64,000 nt of DNA from Mayfieldus sp038040285 (GCA_038040285.1 JBBPIN010000007.1:1-64000); one strand, 5' to 3'; positions 40,508 through 49,061 are shown, numbered from the stretch's first letter. Notes: generated by a model from the letters alone, not told the origin. Program-made: numbers and translations.

Positions 40508-40842
40508 GGCTCGGAGTCGAGCAGCTTCGAGATGCGCATACCCTTCTCGATCGTCTCGTCGTAGTGGAAGGTCAGCGTCGGTGTGCGCTTCATCCGCGTC
40601 TCGCGTGCAATCCGTGCCTGGATCACCCCATGCGACGAACGCAGTCCGGCCAGGGTCGCGTCGCGATCCTCGGCGCTTCCGAGCACGCTGAAGTGGACGC
40701 GCGCGGTACGCAGATCTGGGCTGGTCTCGACGGAAGTCACAGTGACAAATCCGATGCGCGGGTCATTGAGGTCGGTCGATATCGCCGCCCCGACGACCTC
40801 ACGCAGCATCTCGTTGATGCGCCGCATGCGGGCGGAGGGCAT
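40504..40842 (-). CDS. rbfA: Ribosome-binding factor A
   Basis: 112 residues; a KH-fold factor for late 30S maturation. RMRRINEMLREVVGAAI, DPRIGFVTVTSVETSPDLR, ARVHFSVLG and MKRTPTLTFHYDETIEKG are family segments. ATG 40842 is chosen over a frame extending to 41037 since the extra residues are non-native in composition. A TATAGT -10 box lies 9 bases upstream. Confidence 0.94.
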   Translation of the reverse strand: MPSARMRRINEMLREVVGAAISTDLNDPRIGFVTVTSVETSPDLRTARVHFSVLGSAEDRDATLAGLRSSHGVIQARIARETRMKRTPTLTFHYDETIEKGMRISKLLDSEP

Positions 40843-40851
40843 CGCGGGGCG

Positions 40852-40857
40852 ACTATA
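40852..40857 (-). promoter_or_regulatory. -10 box before rbfA
   Basis: Minus-strand TATAGT, 9 bases before the rbfA ATG. It would let rbfA-nrnA-truB-ribF be transcribed apart from infB. Confidence 0.45.
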
Positions 40858-40886
40858 CAGCCGCCCGCCTGACGCCTCGCACGTGC

Positions 40887-41186
40887 TCAGCCACGGATGT
40901 CGACGAGACTGAGCAGGTCGCGCTCGGCCGAGCACCCATCGGGACAACGGCTCTCCGCGAAACGCTCTAGGGCGGCACCGCGATCCTCGACGTCCCGTCC
41001 GCCGACCAGCGCGCAGAGCAGCGTCGCACGCTGCCACTTGTCCTGGTGGTCCACCTCGGCCACCGAGGCGCCGAAGCGCTGCCGAAGCTGCGTCTTCAGC
41101 GACTGGACGTGCTTTCGCTTCGCCTTCAGATCCGACGCTTCGCCGAAGTGAAGGTGCAGCTCGACCAGACAGACGAACGGGTCCAT
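40887..41186 (-). CDS. ylxP: DUF503 (YlxP-like) protein
   Basis: 99 residues from ATG 41186 (MDPFVCLVELHLHFGEASDL). The LHLHF, SLKxKRxxV-like LKAKRKHVQSLKTQL and FGASVAEVDHQDKWQRA segments are those of the DUF503/YlxP family, a small ferredoxin-like fold protein linked to 30S maturation and commonly found between infB and rbfA, as here. The last 25 residues (CPDGCSAERD) carry two extra cysteines. Confidence 0.9.
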   Translation of the reverse strand: MDPFVCLVELHLHFGEASDLKAKRKHVQSLKTQLRQRFGASVAEVDHQDKWQRATLLCALVGGRDVEDRGAALERFAESRCPDGCSAERDLLSLVDIRG

Positions 41187-41228
41187 GGCATTCAAATTAC
41201 TCCGCGTCGGAGCCCCTGAATCACCTGC

Positions 41229-41276
41229 GGCGGCCTTCGGCCGCCTGACATGCCAGTGCCGGGGCAAAGCCCCGGC
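41229..41276. terminator. Two GC-rich hairpins after infB
   Basis: GCCGGGGC/GCCCCGGC around AAA (41258-41276), 4 bases after the infB stop, and GGCGGCC/GGCCGCC around TTC (41229-41245). Neither has a T-run, but both lie in the 93-base infB-ylxP gap and could end or slow the infB transcript. Confidence 0.5.
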
Positions 41277-41279
41277 CCG

Positions 41280-43517
41280 TCACGACTCGAGGGTCTGCTC
41301 GACCTGCTTGGTGCGGAAGAACTCGAGCATGTCGCCCTCCTTGACGTCGGCGAAGCCCTCGAGCACGATCCCGCACTCCTGGCCCTCCTCGACCTCGTTG
41401 ACGTCGTCCTTGAAGCGACGCAGCGAGCCGACCCTGCCCTCCCACACGACCGTGCCGTCGCGGACCAGGCGAACCTGGGCGTCGCGGGTGACCTTGCCGT
41501 CGGTGACCAGGCAGCCGGCGATGCGGCCGACGCGGGAGGCGCGGAAGGTCTGCTTGATCTCCGCCTCGCCGGTCGTCTCCTCGACCTCCTCGGGCTCCAG
41601 CATGCCCTCCATCGCGGCGCGCAGCTCCTCGGTCACCTTGTAGATCACCGAGTAGGTGCGGATGTCGACCCCCTCCTGCTCCGCGGTGCGCCGGGCTTCG
41701 GACAGAGGCCGCACGTTGAAGCCGATGATCACCGCGTCCGACGCCGAGGCGAGCATCACGTCGGACTCGTTGATGCCCCCGGTCTGGGCGTGGATGATGT
41801 CAATCGCCACCTGCTGCTGCGGGACCTTTGCGATCTCGTCCTGGAGCGCCTCCAGCGAGCCAGCAACGTCGGCCTTGAGCACGATGTTGAGCTCCTTGAT
41901 CTCGCCCTCCTGGGCCTTCGCGAAGAACTCCTCGAGGGTGATCTTGCGGGCCTGACGCCGCGCCAGCGCTTCGGTCTTCAGCCGGTTGGCGCGCTCCTGG
42001 GCCAGTTCGCGGGCGCGGCGGTCGTTCTCCACCACCTGGACGAACTCGCCCGCCTCGCACACACCTTCGAAGCCGAGCACCTCGACCGGCATCCCGGGCA
42101 CCGCCTCCTGGACGCGGTCGCCTGTGAAGTCCTGCATCGCCCGCACCCGGCCCCACTGTGGTCCGGCGACCACCGCGTCGCCGACCTTCAGCGTGCCGCG
42201 CTGAACCAGCACGCTCACCACCGGCCCGCGACCCGGATCGAGCTTCGACTCGATCACCGTCCCCGAGGCGGCGGCGTCGGGGTTGGCCCCCAGCTCCTCC
42301 AGCTCGGACACCAGTACGACCATGTCGAGCAGGTTGTCGAGGCCGTCCTTGGTCTTCGCGGACACGTCGACATAGACGGTGTCCCCGCCCCACTCCTCGG
42401 GGTTGAGGTCGTGGTTGGCCAGCTCGGTCCGCACGCGATCGGGTTGCGCCTCGGGGCGGTCGATCTTGTTGACCGCGACGAGGATCGGCACGTCGGCGGC
42501 GCGTGCGTGGTCGATCGCTTCAAGGGTTTGAGGCATGACGCCGTCGTCGGCGGCGACCACGATCACCGCCAGGTCTGTGACCTGGGCACCCCTGGCGCGC
42601 ATCGCCGTGAACGCCTCGTGGCCGGGTGTGTCGAGGAAGGTGATCGCCTTGTCGCCGTGATGGACCTGGTAGGCGCCGATGTGCTGGGTGATGCCACCGG
42701 CCTCCCCTGCAACGACCTCGGTCTCGCGGATCGCGTCGAGCAGCGAGGTCTTGCCGTGGTCCACGTGCCCCATCACCGCCACCACCGGCGGCCGTTCCTG
42801 CAGGTCGGCGTCGGAGTCCTCGAAGGCAGGCTTCTCGGGCTCCTCCTCGGCAGCGGTGACGATCTCGATCTTGCGGTCGAACTCGTCGGCGATCGCCTTC
42901 ACGGTCTCGTCGCTGAGCGTCTGAGTGAGTGTCGCCATCTCCCCCATCGTCATCAGCTTCTTGATCACGTCGGCGCTGCCGAGGCCGAGCAGCTCGGCGA
43001 CCTCGCGCACGGTTGCGCCCGAGTTGACCTTGATCGCCTCCGGCTCGGCGACCTCCGCCGGGCCCCTCGGCGGCTCCTCCAGAAGCGGTCGGCGGCGGCG
43101 GCCTCCGCGGCGCCGGGGCGGTCGGGGAGGCGGTGCTTGGCGCATGTCGTCGCGACGTGAAGCTTGCGAATCGATCACAACCCGGCGGCGTCGCTTGCCG
43201 CCTGACCCCGCCGTGCTGGCCGCGTCTTCAGCCCTGCGCACGGGGCGCTTGGACGGCGTTGCCTTGCCCTTCGCCGCCGGCTTGCCGTCGGACTTGGCGT
43301 CCTTTGCCTTCGCCTTCGCCGGAGCTTTGCCGGCGGGTTTTGCGGCGCCCGCACCATCGCCCTTGGCGGCGGCCGAGAGTGCCTTCAGCGCCTCCTGCTC
43401 CTCGACGCTCGATGCGGCGGCGGCGGCCTCGATGCCGGCCGCCTTGAGCGCCGCCAAGACCTCCTTGCTGGTCAGGCCCTGGGCCTTGGCTATCTCGTGA
43501 ACCCGCTTGCGCGCCAT
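41280..43517 (-). CDS. infB: Translation initiation factor IF-2
   Basis: Brings initiator tRNA to the 30S subunit. The N-terminal IF2N motif (RVHEIAKAQGLTSKEVLAAL) precedes an Ala/Lys/Arg-rich linker, a second IF2N copy (VREVAELLGLGSADVIKKL), the G domain (VMGHVDHGKTSLL near residue 250, DTPGHEAF, NKID), and domains II-IV. 745 residues is short for an actinobacterial IF-2 because the linker is brief. ATG 43517 is immediately next to the nusA stop. Confidence 0.97.
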   Translation of the reverse strand: MARKRVHEIAKAQGLTSKEVLAALKAAGIEAAAAASSVEEQEALKALSAAAKGDGAGAAKPAGKAPAKAKAKDAKSDGKPAAKGKATPSKRPVRRAEDAASTAGSGGKRRRRVVIDSQASRRDDMRQAPPPRPPRRRGGRRRRPLLEEPPRGPAEVAEPEAIKVNSGATVREVAELLGLGSADVIKKLMTMGEMATLTQTLSDETVKAIADEFDRKIEIVTAAEEEPEKPAFEDSDADLQERPPVVAVMGHVDHGKTSLLDAIRETEVVAGEAGGITQHIGAYQVHHGDKAITFLDTPGHEAFTAMRARGAQVTDLAVIVVAADDGVMPQTLEAIDHARAADVPILVAVNKIDRPEAQPDRVRTELANHDLNPEEWGGDTVYVDVSAKTKDGLDNLLDMVVLVSELEELGANPDAAASGTVIESKLDPGRGPVVSVLVQRGTLKVGDAVVAGPQWGRVRAMQDFTGDRVQEAVPGMPVEVLGFEGVCEAGEFVQVVENDRRARELAQERANRLKTEALARRQARKITLEEFFAKAQEGEIKELNIVLKADVAGSLEALQDEIAKVPQQQVAIDIIHAQTGGINESDVMLASASDAVIIGFNVRPLSEARRTAEQEGVDIRTYSVIYKVTEELRAAMEGMLEPEEVEETTGEAEIKQTFRASRVGRIAGCLVTDGKVTRDAQVRLVRDGTVVWEGRVGSLRRFKDDVNEVEEGQECGIVLEGFADVKEGDMLEFFRTKQVEQTLES

Positions 43518-45095
43518 CTACTCGGCGGGTTCCTCCACGGCCTCCGGGGCTTCCTCCTCTGCGAGCTCCTCCTCGACCGCTTCCTCTACCTCTGTCTCGA
43601 CCTCTTCCTCAGCCGCCTCTTCCTCAGCGAGCTCCTCGACTTCCTCGGCCACGACTTCCTCTTCGGCCTTTTCGACTCCCTCGGCCTCTTCTTCAGCCGC
43701 TTCTTCCACCGCGGCCTCCGATTCTGCCTCGGCCTCCTCGAACGCCGCGCTGGCCCGCTCGACGATTGCGCTCACCGCAGCGTCGTCCGAATCGGAGTTG
43801 GCGAGCGTCGCCAACTCCTGGTCGGAGAGACCGGAAAGAACGGCGACCTGGTGTGTGTCGAACCGCGACAGGGTCTGGTGCTGGGGCAGTCCGCAGTAGG
43901 TGGAACCGGAGAGCGCCGCGTTAGGGCAGCGGCGGCCGTTGGAGAGGATCGCCATGCAGCGCCCGTCGAAGTCCTCCTCGCCCTCGTACTCGATGTCGTC
44001 GTCTTCGCGGGAGAACTCGGTCTCGGACTTGATGTCGACCCGCCAACCGGTGAGGCGGGCGGCAAGGCGCGCGTTCTGACCGTCGCGCCCGATCGCCAGC
44101 GAGAGCTGGTCGTCGGGGACGATCACGGTCGCCTGCTGGTCCTCGTCATCGACAAGCACTTCCCTCACTCGGGCCGGAGAGAGAGCCTTGGCGACGAATC
44201 GCGCCGGCTCCTCGTTGTAAGGGATGATGTCGATCTTCTCGCCGCGCAGCTCCGAGACGACCATGCGCACCCGCGAGCCGCGCGGGCCGACGCAGGCGCC
44301 AACCGGATCGACGCCATCGGTGTGCGAGACAACGGCGATCTTCGAACGGTAGCCCGGCTCGCGCGCCACGCCGACGATCTCGACCAGCTTGTCGGCGACC
44401 TCCGGCACCTCGAGCTCGAACAGCTTGCGAATCAGGTCCGGGGTGCGCCGCGAAACGACGATGCTCGGCCCCTTGGCGGCGTCGGAGACGTCGGTGATCA
44501 CGGCCTTGACCCGCATGCCGTGGTCGTAGCGCTCGTTGTAGACCTGCTCGGACTTCGGCAGCAGCGCCTCCACCCGCTCGCGCAGCTGGACCAGCGTGTA
44601 GCGCTTGTCGGACTGCTGGATGATCCCGGTGATCAGCTCGCCGACCCGGTCCTGGTACTCGTCGAACATCATCGCGCGCTCGGCCTCGCGGATTCGCTGC
44701 AGGATCACCTGCTTCGCAGTCTGGGCGGCAATCCGCCCGAAGTCGTCGGGGGTGACGTCGCGGGACTCGATCTGGCTCGCGTAGGGGGCGAGCAGCTCGG
44801 GCGTCAGCTCGGGCTCCTCGGGCTCGCGCATCTCCCCCGTCTCGGGGTCGATCGAGCGCTCCTCCTCGATCGCCTGCTCGAGCAGCTTCTCCTCCAGCTC
44901 CGGCGGCAGGATCAGCTCGAAGACCCGGAAGTCGGCGGTGTTGTGATCGAGGTCGACGCGGGCGTACTTGGCCGCGCCGGGGGTCTTCTTGTACGCCGAC
45001 AGCAGGGCGTCCTCAAGCGCATCCATCAGCTTGTCGGCCGAGATGCCCTTCTCCTGCTCCAGAGCGTGGACTGCCTCGACGATCTCCTTGGTCAC
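43518..45095 (-). CDS. nusA: Transcription factor NusA with zinc-knuckle-like segment and acidic tail
   Basis: Controls pausing, termination and antitermination. NTD (MTKEIVEAVHALEQEKG), S1 domain (RYTLVQLRERVEALLP region onward), and KH1/KH2 (GVDPVGACVGPRGSRVRMV; LSLAIGRDGQNARLAARLTGW) are intact. After KH2, about residues 380-408 hold CMAILSNGRRC, then CGLPQHQ: a Cys-x9-Cys-x10-Cys-x3-His arrangement like a small zinc-binding motif. A helix-hairpin region and a Glu-rich tail of about 80 residues follow. GTG 45095 overlaps the rimP TGA. ylxR, usually between nusA and infB, is absent. Confidence 0.95.
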   Translation of the reverse strand: MTKEIVEAVHALEQEKGISADKLMDALEDALLSAYKKTPGAAKYARVDLDHNTADFRVFELILPPELEEKLLEQAIEEERSIDPETGEMREPEEPELTPELLAPYASQIESRDVTPDDFGRIAAQTAKQVILQRIREAERAMMFDEYQDRVGELITGIIQQSDKRYTLVQLRERVEALLPKSEQVYNERYDHGMRVKAVITDVSDAAKGPSIVVSRRTPDLIRKLFELEVPEVADKLVEIVGVAREPGYRSKIAVVSHTDGVDPVGACVGPRGSRVRMVVSELRGEKIDIIPYNEEPARFVAKALSPARVREVLVDDEDQQATVIVPDDQLSLAIGRDGQNARLAARLTGWRVDIKSETEFSREDDDIEYEGEEDFDGRCMAILSNGRRCPNAALSGSTYCGLPQHQTLSRFDTHQVAVLSGLSDQELATLANSDSDDAAVSAIVERASAAFEEAEAESEAAVEEAAEEEAEGVEKAEEEVVAEEVEELAEEEAAEEEVETEVEEAVEEELAEEEAPEAVEEPAE

Positions 45096-45526
45096 CGGCT
45101 CTCCTCCTTGAGTTCGGGCACCAGATTGGAGCGGCGAATGCGCTCGAGCGGAATCTTCACCGAGCGATCGCCGAGATCCACCGAGACGGCGCTCGCGTCC
45201 GCATCGGCGATCGTGCCGGTGAAGTTGCTGCGGCCTTCGAGCGCCTCGCGGGTACGCACTCTGACCCGACGGCCGCGAAAGCGCTGAAAGTGCTCGGGCT
45301 TGGTCAGCGGCCGCTCCGAGCCCGGTGAGGAAACCTCGAGCGAATGGTCGAGCAGTAGGTCGCTCAGCTCGTTGGTGACCCGCTCGCAGAGGGCCAGATC
45401 GACCCCCTGCGGGTGGTCTATGTAGAGGCGCAGCCTGTCAGGGCTCGAGTTCTCGAGCGCGATCAGCTCGATGCTCGGATCGAGCTCCGCCAGTCGCTGC
45501 TCTATCTGTGTTTGAAGGTCGTTCAT
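45092..45526 (-). CDS. rimP: Ribosome maturation factor RimP
   Basis: 144 residues needed for 30S assembly. LRLYIDHPQGVDLALCERVTNE, LEVSSPGSERPLTKPEHFQR and the C-terminal SH3-like domain ending VKIPLERIRRSNLVPEL are family hallmarks. ATG 45526 is preceded by the promoter and terminator described below; it is the first gene of rimP-nusA-infB. Confidence 0.95.
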   Translation of the reverse strand: MNDLQTQIEQRLAELDPSIELIALENSSPDRLRLYIDHPQGVDLALCERVTNELSDLLLDHSLEVSSPGSERPLTKPEHFQRFRGRRVRVRTREALEGRSNFTGTIADADASAVSVDLGDRSVKIPLERIRRSNLVPELKEESR

Positions 45527-45551
45527 CGGTCGTTTCGCCCCCTGCGGGCCG

Positions 45552-45578
45552 AAAAAAGAGTGGGCCAGGCCCACTCTT
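45552..45578 (-). terminator. Intrinsic terminator in the rimP-nusA-infB leader (attenuator)
   Basis: Minus strand: an 11-bp perfect stem (AAGAGTGGGCC arm, centred on 45567) followed by TTTTTT (45557-45552). It lies 25 bases before the rimP ATG and about 30 bases after the predicted start point, so it would end leader transcripts. Confidence 0.75.
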
Positions 45579-45613
45579 CGACACAGTCTTGGGGACGTGG
45601 AAAAGCTTAAATC

Positions 45614-45642
45614 AGTATAGCCCCGGCGCCATGCCCGGCCAA
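45614..45642 (-). promoter_or_regulatory. Sigma70-type promoter of rimP-nusA-infB
   Basis: Minus strand: -35 TTGGCC (45642-45637), 17-base spacer, -10 TATACT (45619-45614). Predicted start near 45607, giving an 80-base leader that contains the terminator hairpin. Confidence 0.65.
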
Positions 45643-45684
45643 GCGTGGCTGGCGGGCCTGAAAGGGGGCCGTCGAAGGTGCCTC

Positions 45685-46101
45685 TCACGCCTCCAGCATC
45701 AGGGTCACGGGCCCGTCGTTGACGAGCGCCACCCCCATGCAGGCGCCGAACACGCCCCGCTCGGCGCCCAACACGTCGCAGAAGCGCTCGTGCAGCGGCT
45801 CGGCCTCCTCGGCCGGCGCGGCCTCGGTGTAGCTGGGCCGGTTGCCGCGCTTGGTATCGCCGTAGAGGGTGAACTGGCTCACGCAGAGAACCTGGCGCTC
45901 GCCGAGCGGCTCGTTCATGCGGCCCTCGGCGTCGTCGAAGATTCGCAGCGCCCGCACTTTCGCGGCGAGCCGATCGGCCGCCTGCTCGTCGTCGCCCTTG
46001 CGGACGCCCAGCAGGACGACGAGCCCCGGGCCAATCTGCGCCACCCGCTCCCCTTCGACGTCGACAGCCGCCTGGCTGACCCGCTGGACCAGCGCCCTCA
46101 C
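45685..46101 (-). CDS. dtd: D-aminoacyl-tRNA deacylase
   Basis: 138 residues; removes D-amino acids (and glycine from tRNA-Ala). VRALVQRVSQAAVDV opening, VSQFTLYGDT (the SQFTL motif) and the catalytic region near VALVNDGPVTLMLE, where an NxGPVT motif is expected (NDGPVT here). GTG 46101 gives the standard N-terminus; a start at 46125 would add eight residues. It follows the TPR gene on the same strand. Confidence 0.94.
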   Translation of the reverse strand: MRALVQRVSQAAVDVEGERVAQIGPGLVVLLGVRKGDDEQAADRLAAKVRALRIFDDAEGRMNEPLGERQVLCVSQFTLYGDTKRGNRPSYTEAAPAEEAEPLHERFCDVLGAERGVFGACMGVALVNDGPVTLMLEA

Positions 46102-46135
46102 GCGAAGCCACCAGGGGCGCCGCACGCGCCCGCGA

Positions 46136-46522
46136 TCAGTGGCCTCCGGCCAGCCGCTCGCGATAGAGCCGGTAGTCGCGGCGCTCCGGCCGCAGATTCG
46201 ACGCCAGCGCGAGGTGGTGGCGGGCGCGCTTCGTCTGGCCGGTCAGGCTCAGCGCCCGACCGAGGCAGAAATGGGCGTAGTCGTTGACCGGATGGGTCTC
46301 GACCACGGCCTCGAACTCGGTCGCCGCCTCGGCGAACTGGCGATTGCGAAAGTAGGCACGGCCCAGCGCCTCGCGAACCGAGCTCTTCTCGGGAGCGCGC
46401 CGCGCGGCCTCAGCCAGCGGCTCGGTCGCCTCCTCGAAGCTGCCGTCCTCCAGCAATTCCATGCCACGCCGGTAGAGCGTGTAAGTGGACTCCGCCTGGG
46501 CTGTCCGTCCGGCATCAGGCAC
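46136..46522 (-). CDS. TPR-repeat protein
   Basis: 128 residues built from three or four tetratricopeptide repeats (GMELLEDGSFEEATEPLAEA; ALGRAYFRNRQFAEAATEFE; CLGRALSLTGQTKRARHHLA). No signal or membrane segment. TPR proteins act as binding platforms; the partner is unknown. Located between coaBC and dtd on the same strand. Confidence 0.82.
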   Translation of the reverse strand: MPDAGRTAQAESTYTLYRRGMELLEDGSFEEATEPLAEAARRAPEKSSVREALGRAYFRNRQFAEAATEFEAVVETHPVNDYAHFCLGRALSLTGQTKRARHHLALASNLRPERRDYRLYRERLAGGH

Positions 46523-46562
46523 CCGACGAAGTGTAGGGAGCGACCTTCGCCGCTTCCCAGGG

Positions 46563-47816
46563 TTAACGTTCGGCGCTCTGCCGGGCGCGGTCGCGCAGCT
46601 CGTCGACCCGGTCGAGGATCGCGTCGGCGATCGCGTGCTTGGAGTCGATCGCCAGCTCGTTCTCTGTCTCGGCGTCGATCAGGGTGACCGCGTTGCGCGC
46701 AGATTCGAAGCCGATCTCGGGGTCGGAGACATCGTTGAGCACGATCAGATCGGCACCCTTGCGCACGAGCTTGTCACGCGCGCGGCCCGGGCCGCCGACG
46801 CCGTGCTCGGCGGCGAAGCCGACGATCGTCTGGCCTTCGCGTCGCTCGGAAGTCAGCCCCGCGAGAATGTCCTCGGTCGGCTCCAGGTGCAGGTCGAGGC
46901 CGCTTCCCTTGCGCTTGATCTTGTTGCCCGCGGGAGCCTCGGGGCGAAAGTCGGCCGGCGCCGCGGCCATCAGCAGCACCTGGGAGCGGGGAAATTCCTC
47001 TTCGAGCGCGGCGGCCAGCTCGGCGGCGCTGCCGACGTCGATGCGCCGCACACCGGGAGGCTCGGGCAGCGCGACGTTGGCTGCCACCAGCGTCACCTCG
47101 GCGCCGCGCCGCTGCGCCGCCGCCGCCAGGGCCAGCCCCATGCGACCGCTGGACCGGTTGCCGACGAAGCGCACCGGGTCGATCGGCTCTCGGGTGCCGC
47201 CGGCGGTAACCAGCACCCGCATGCCGTCCCAGGGTCGTGCCCCGGATGGGAGCACCGCCTCGATCCGAGCCAGCAGGTGGTCCGGTTCGGGCAGCCGCCC
47301 GATCCCGTGCTCGCCGCGCGAAGCCAGCGCCCCCTCCTCGGGCTCGATCACCTCGATTCCCCGCTCACGCAGCGTCTCCAGATTGGCCTGGGTCGCTGCG
47401 TTGGTGTACATACGATCGTTCATCGCCGGGGCGACCAGCCGCGGCCCGGTGCAGGCCAGAAAGGCGGTGGTGACCATCGAGTCGGCGATGCCCGCGGCCA
47501 GCTTGGCGATCGTGTTGGCCGAGGCCGGTGCCACGAGGTAGGCGTCGGCGTTGGCGACCAGCTCGAGGTGCCCGATCGGGTCATGAACGGGGGCGGGATC
47601 GCCGGGGAAGGCGCCCCGCATCGGGTCGCGCTCGAACTCCGAGCTCAGCACCGGTGCCCCGACGATGCCCTCGAAGGAGGCGGGGCCGACGAAGCGCTTC
47701 GCGCCCTCGGTCATCAGCACCCGGACACCGTGCCCGGCCTTGGTGGCGAGGCGCGCCAGCTCCAAGGCCTTGTAGGCGGCGATGCCGCCGCTCACACCGA
47801 GCAGGACCCGTGCCAT
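46563..47816 (-). CDS. coaBC: Phosphopantothenoylcysteine decarboxylase/synthetase
   Basis: Bifunctional coenzyme A enzyme. N-terminal flavin-dependent CoaC half: VLLGVSGGIAAYKALEL, APASANTIAKLAAGIAD and PAMNDRMY. C-terminal CoaB half: LVTAGGTREPIDPVRFVGNR, SSGRMG and the CTP/Lys region NKIKRKG. The active-site cysteine of the E. coli CoaC loop is replaced here (LASRGEHGIGRLPEP), as I recall for other Actinobacteria. The gmk-rpoZ-coaBC order is standard. Confidence 0.94.
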   Translation of the reverse strand: MARVLLGVSGGIAAYKALELARLATKAGHGVRVLMTEGAKRFVGPASFEGIVGAPVLSSEFERDPMRGAFPGDPAPVHDPIGHLELVANADAYLVAPASANTIAKLAAGIADSMVTTAFLACTGPRLVAPAMNDRMYTNAATQANLETLRERGIEVIEPEEGALASRGEHGIGRLPEPDHLLARIEAVLPSGARPWDGMRVLVTAGGTREPIDPVRFVGNRSSGRMGLALAAAAQRRGAEVTLVAANVALPEPPGVRRIDVGSAAELAAALEEEFPRSQVLLMAAAPADFRPEAPAGNKIKRKGSGLDLHLEPTEDILAGLTSERREGQTIVGFAAEHGVGGPGRARDKLVRKGADLIVLNDVSDPEIGFESARNAVTLIDAETENELAIDSKHAIADAILDRVDELRDRARQSAER

Positions 47817-47838
47817 CGGTTAGCTCCCTGGCGGGGCG

Positions 47839-48072
47839 CTAGACCCGGTACTCGTAACTGAGCTTCCCGGTCGCCAGCTCCTCGAGGGCGATCGAGAGGT
47901 AGTTCTTCCCGGTCTGGGTGTCCACCATCGGCGGCGGGTACTCGCCGAAGCTTCCCTCGCCGATGTTGTGGTAGTAGCTGTTGATCTGCCGGGCACGCTT
48001 CGCCGCCACGACCACTGCCGCGTAGTGCGAGTCGGTGTAATCCAGCAGGCTGTCGACACGTGGATGGATCAT
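47839..48072 (-). CDS. rpoZ: DNA-directed RNA polymerase omega subunit
   Basis: 77 residues. RVDSLLDYTDSHYAAVVVAAKRARQIN is the conserved omega core that clamps beta-prime; NYLSIALEELATGKLSYE closes it. ATG 48072 overlaps the gmk TGA (ATGA) and is preferred to the ATG at 48081. Confidence 0.93.
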   Translation of the reverse strand: MIHPRVDSLLDYTDSHYAAVVVAAKRARQINSYYHNIGEGSFGEYPPPMVDTQTGKNYLSIALEELATGKLSYEYRV

Positions 48073-48635
48073 GAGTTGCATTCTACGAGTTCCGCGCGGA
48101 CTATCCGTTTCAGCTCGTCCGCCGCACGATCCAGTTCATCGTTGACGACCTGGTACGCGAATTCGTCCTTTGCAGCGAGTTCTTGCGCGGCAACTGCGAG
48201 CCGGGCGTCGATCGCCTCGGGGCTGTCCTTGCCTCGCGCCAGCAGCCGATCGCGCAATGCGGCTGGTTCGGGGGGCGCGATGAAGATCTGCACCGACTCC
48301 GGCATCGCGGCTCGCACCTGCCGCGCCCCCTGCACCTCGATCTCCAACACGACCGAGTGACCGGCATCCAAACGGCGCTCGATCTCCGAGCGCAGCGTCC
48401 CGTAGCGATTCCCGCTGTAGGTGGCGAACTCCAGGAAGTCGCCGGCCTCGACACGGCGGTCGAACTCCTCCGGTGCGAGGAAGTGGTACTCGCGTCCGTC
48501 CTGCTCACCGTCGCGCGGCTCGCGGGTGGTCGCCGACACAGACAGCTCCAGGTCAGGCACTCGTTCGAGCAGCTCGGCGATCAGCGTGCCCTTGCCGACC
48601 CCGGACGGACCCGTGATCACGAAGACCTTGGACAC
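48069..48635 (-). CDS. gmk: Guanylate kinase
   Basis: Phosphorylates GMP to GDP. P-loop FVITGPSGVGKGT, the GMP-binding TTREPRDGEQDGREYHF and FLEFATYSGNRYGT, and VVLEIEVQGARQV are present. GTG 48635 (VSKVFVITG) gives the usual 188 residues; the frame extending to 48746 is discarded. Coupled to rpoZ by a 4-base overlap. Confidence 0.95.
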   Translation of the reverse strand: MSKVFVITGPSGVGKGTLIAELLERVPDLELSVSATTREPRDGEQDGREYHFLAPEEFDRRVEAGDFLEFATYSGNRYGTLRSEIERRLDAGHSVVLEIEVQGARQVRAAMPESVQIFIAPPEPAALRDRLLARGKDSPEAIDARLAVAAQELAAKDEFAYQVVNDELDRAADELKRIVRAELVECNS

Positions 48636-48664
48636 CGGCGAATCCTGACCGGTGGGCCGGCCGG

Positions 48665-48997
48665 CTAGCGGCGAAGCTGCGCGACTAGCTCGGCGCGCTG
48701 GCGCTCGGAGAGCCCGCCGATCGTCTTCGACGGCGAGATCCGGCACATGTTGAGGATCCGGTTGGTCTTCACTCGGCCGTACTTCGGCACCGCGAGCAGC
48801 ATGTCGAAGACCTTCGCCGTCTCTACGTACTCCGGTGGATCGAGCAGCAGCGACTGGATGCTCGTCTTGCCGCCCTTGAGGTCCTTCTTCAGCTTGGCTC
48901 GCGCCGAGCGGATGTTGTTGGCTCGCTTCAGAGCCTCCATCCGCTGATCCAGTGACCTCTCCGGAGCGGCGACGGACGTCTTGACGGGCGGGGCCAT
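48665..48997 (-). CDS. mihF: Actinobacterial integration host factor
   Basis: 110 residues. RMEALKRANNIRSARAKLKKDL, LLDPPEYVETAKVFDMLLAVPKYG and the helix-two-turn-helix GGLSERQRAEL are characteristic of the actinobacterial IHF, a nucleoid protein unrelated to HU/IHF. Start ATG 48997 has a near-consensus promoter whose -10 box is 9 bases upstream. The mihF-gmk-rpoZ-coaBC order is conserved in Actinobacteria. Confidence 0.95.
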   Translation of the reverse strand: MAPPVKTSVAAPERSLDQRMEALKRANNIRSARAKLKKDLKGGKTSIQSLLLDPPEYVETAKVFDMLLAVPKYGRVKTNRILNMCRISPSKTIGGLSERQRAELVAQLRR

Positions 48998-49006
48998 GCG
49001 GCGGCG

Positions 49007-49034
49007 ATTATATGCCTGCCCCGATCCCGTGCAA
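49007..49034 (-). promoter_or_regulatory. Near-consensus promoter of mihF-gmk-rpoZ-coaBC
   Basis: Minus strand: -35 TTGCAC (49034-49029), 16-base spacer, -10 TATAAT (49012-49007), 9 bases before the ATG. The best sigma70 match in the window. Confidence 0.75.
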
Positions 49035-49061
49035 GGGGGTCGGGGGCAAAACCTGGGAAAT

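Noticed and set aside
46563..47816. CoaBC lacking the catalytic cysteine of the E. coli enzyme as a sign of inactivity
   Set aside because: As far as I recall, other actinobacterial CoaBC proteins also lack this cysteine, so it is probably a lineage feature.
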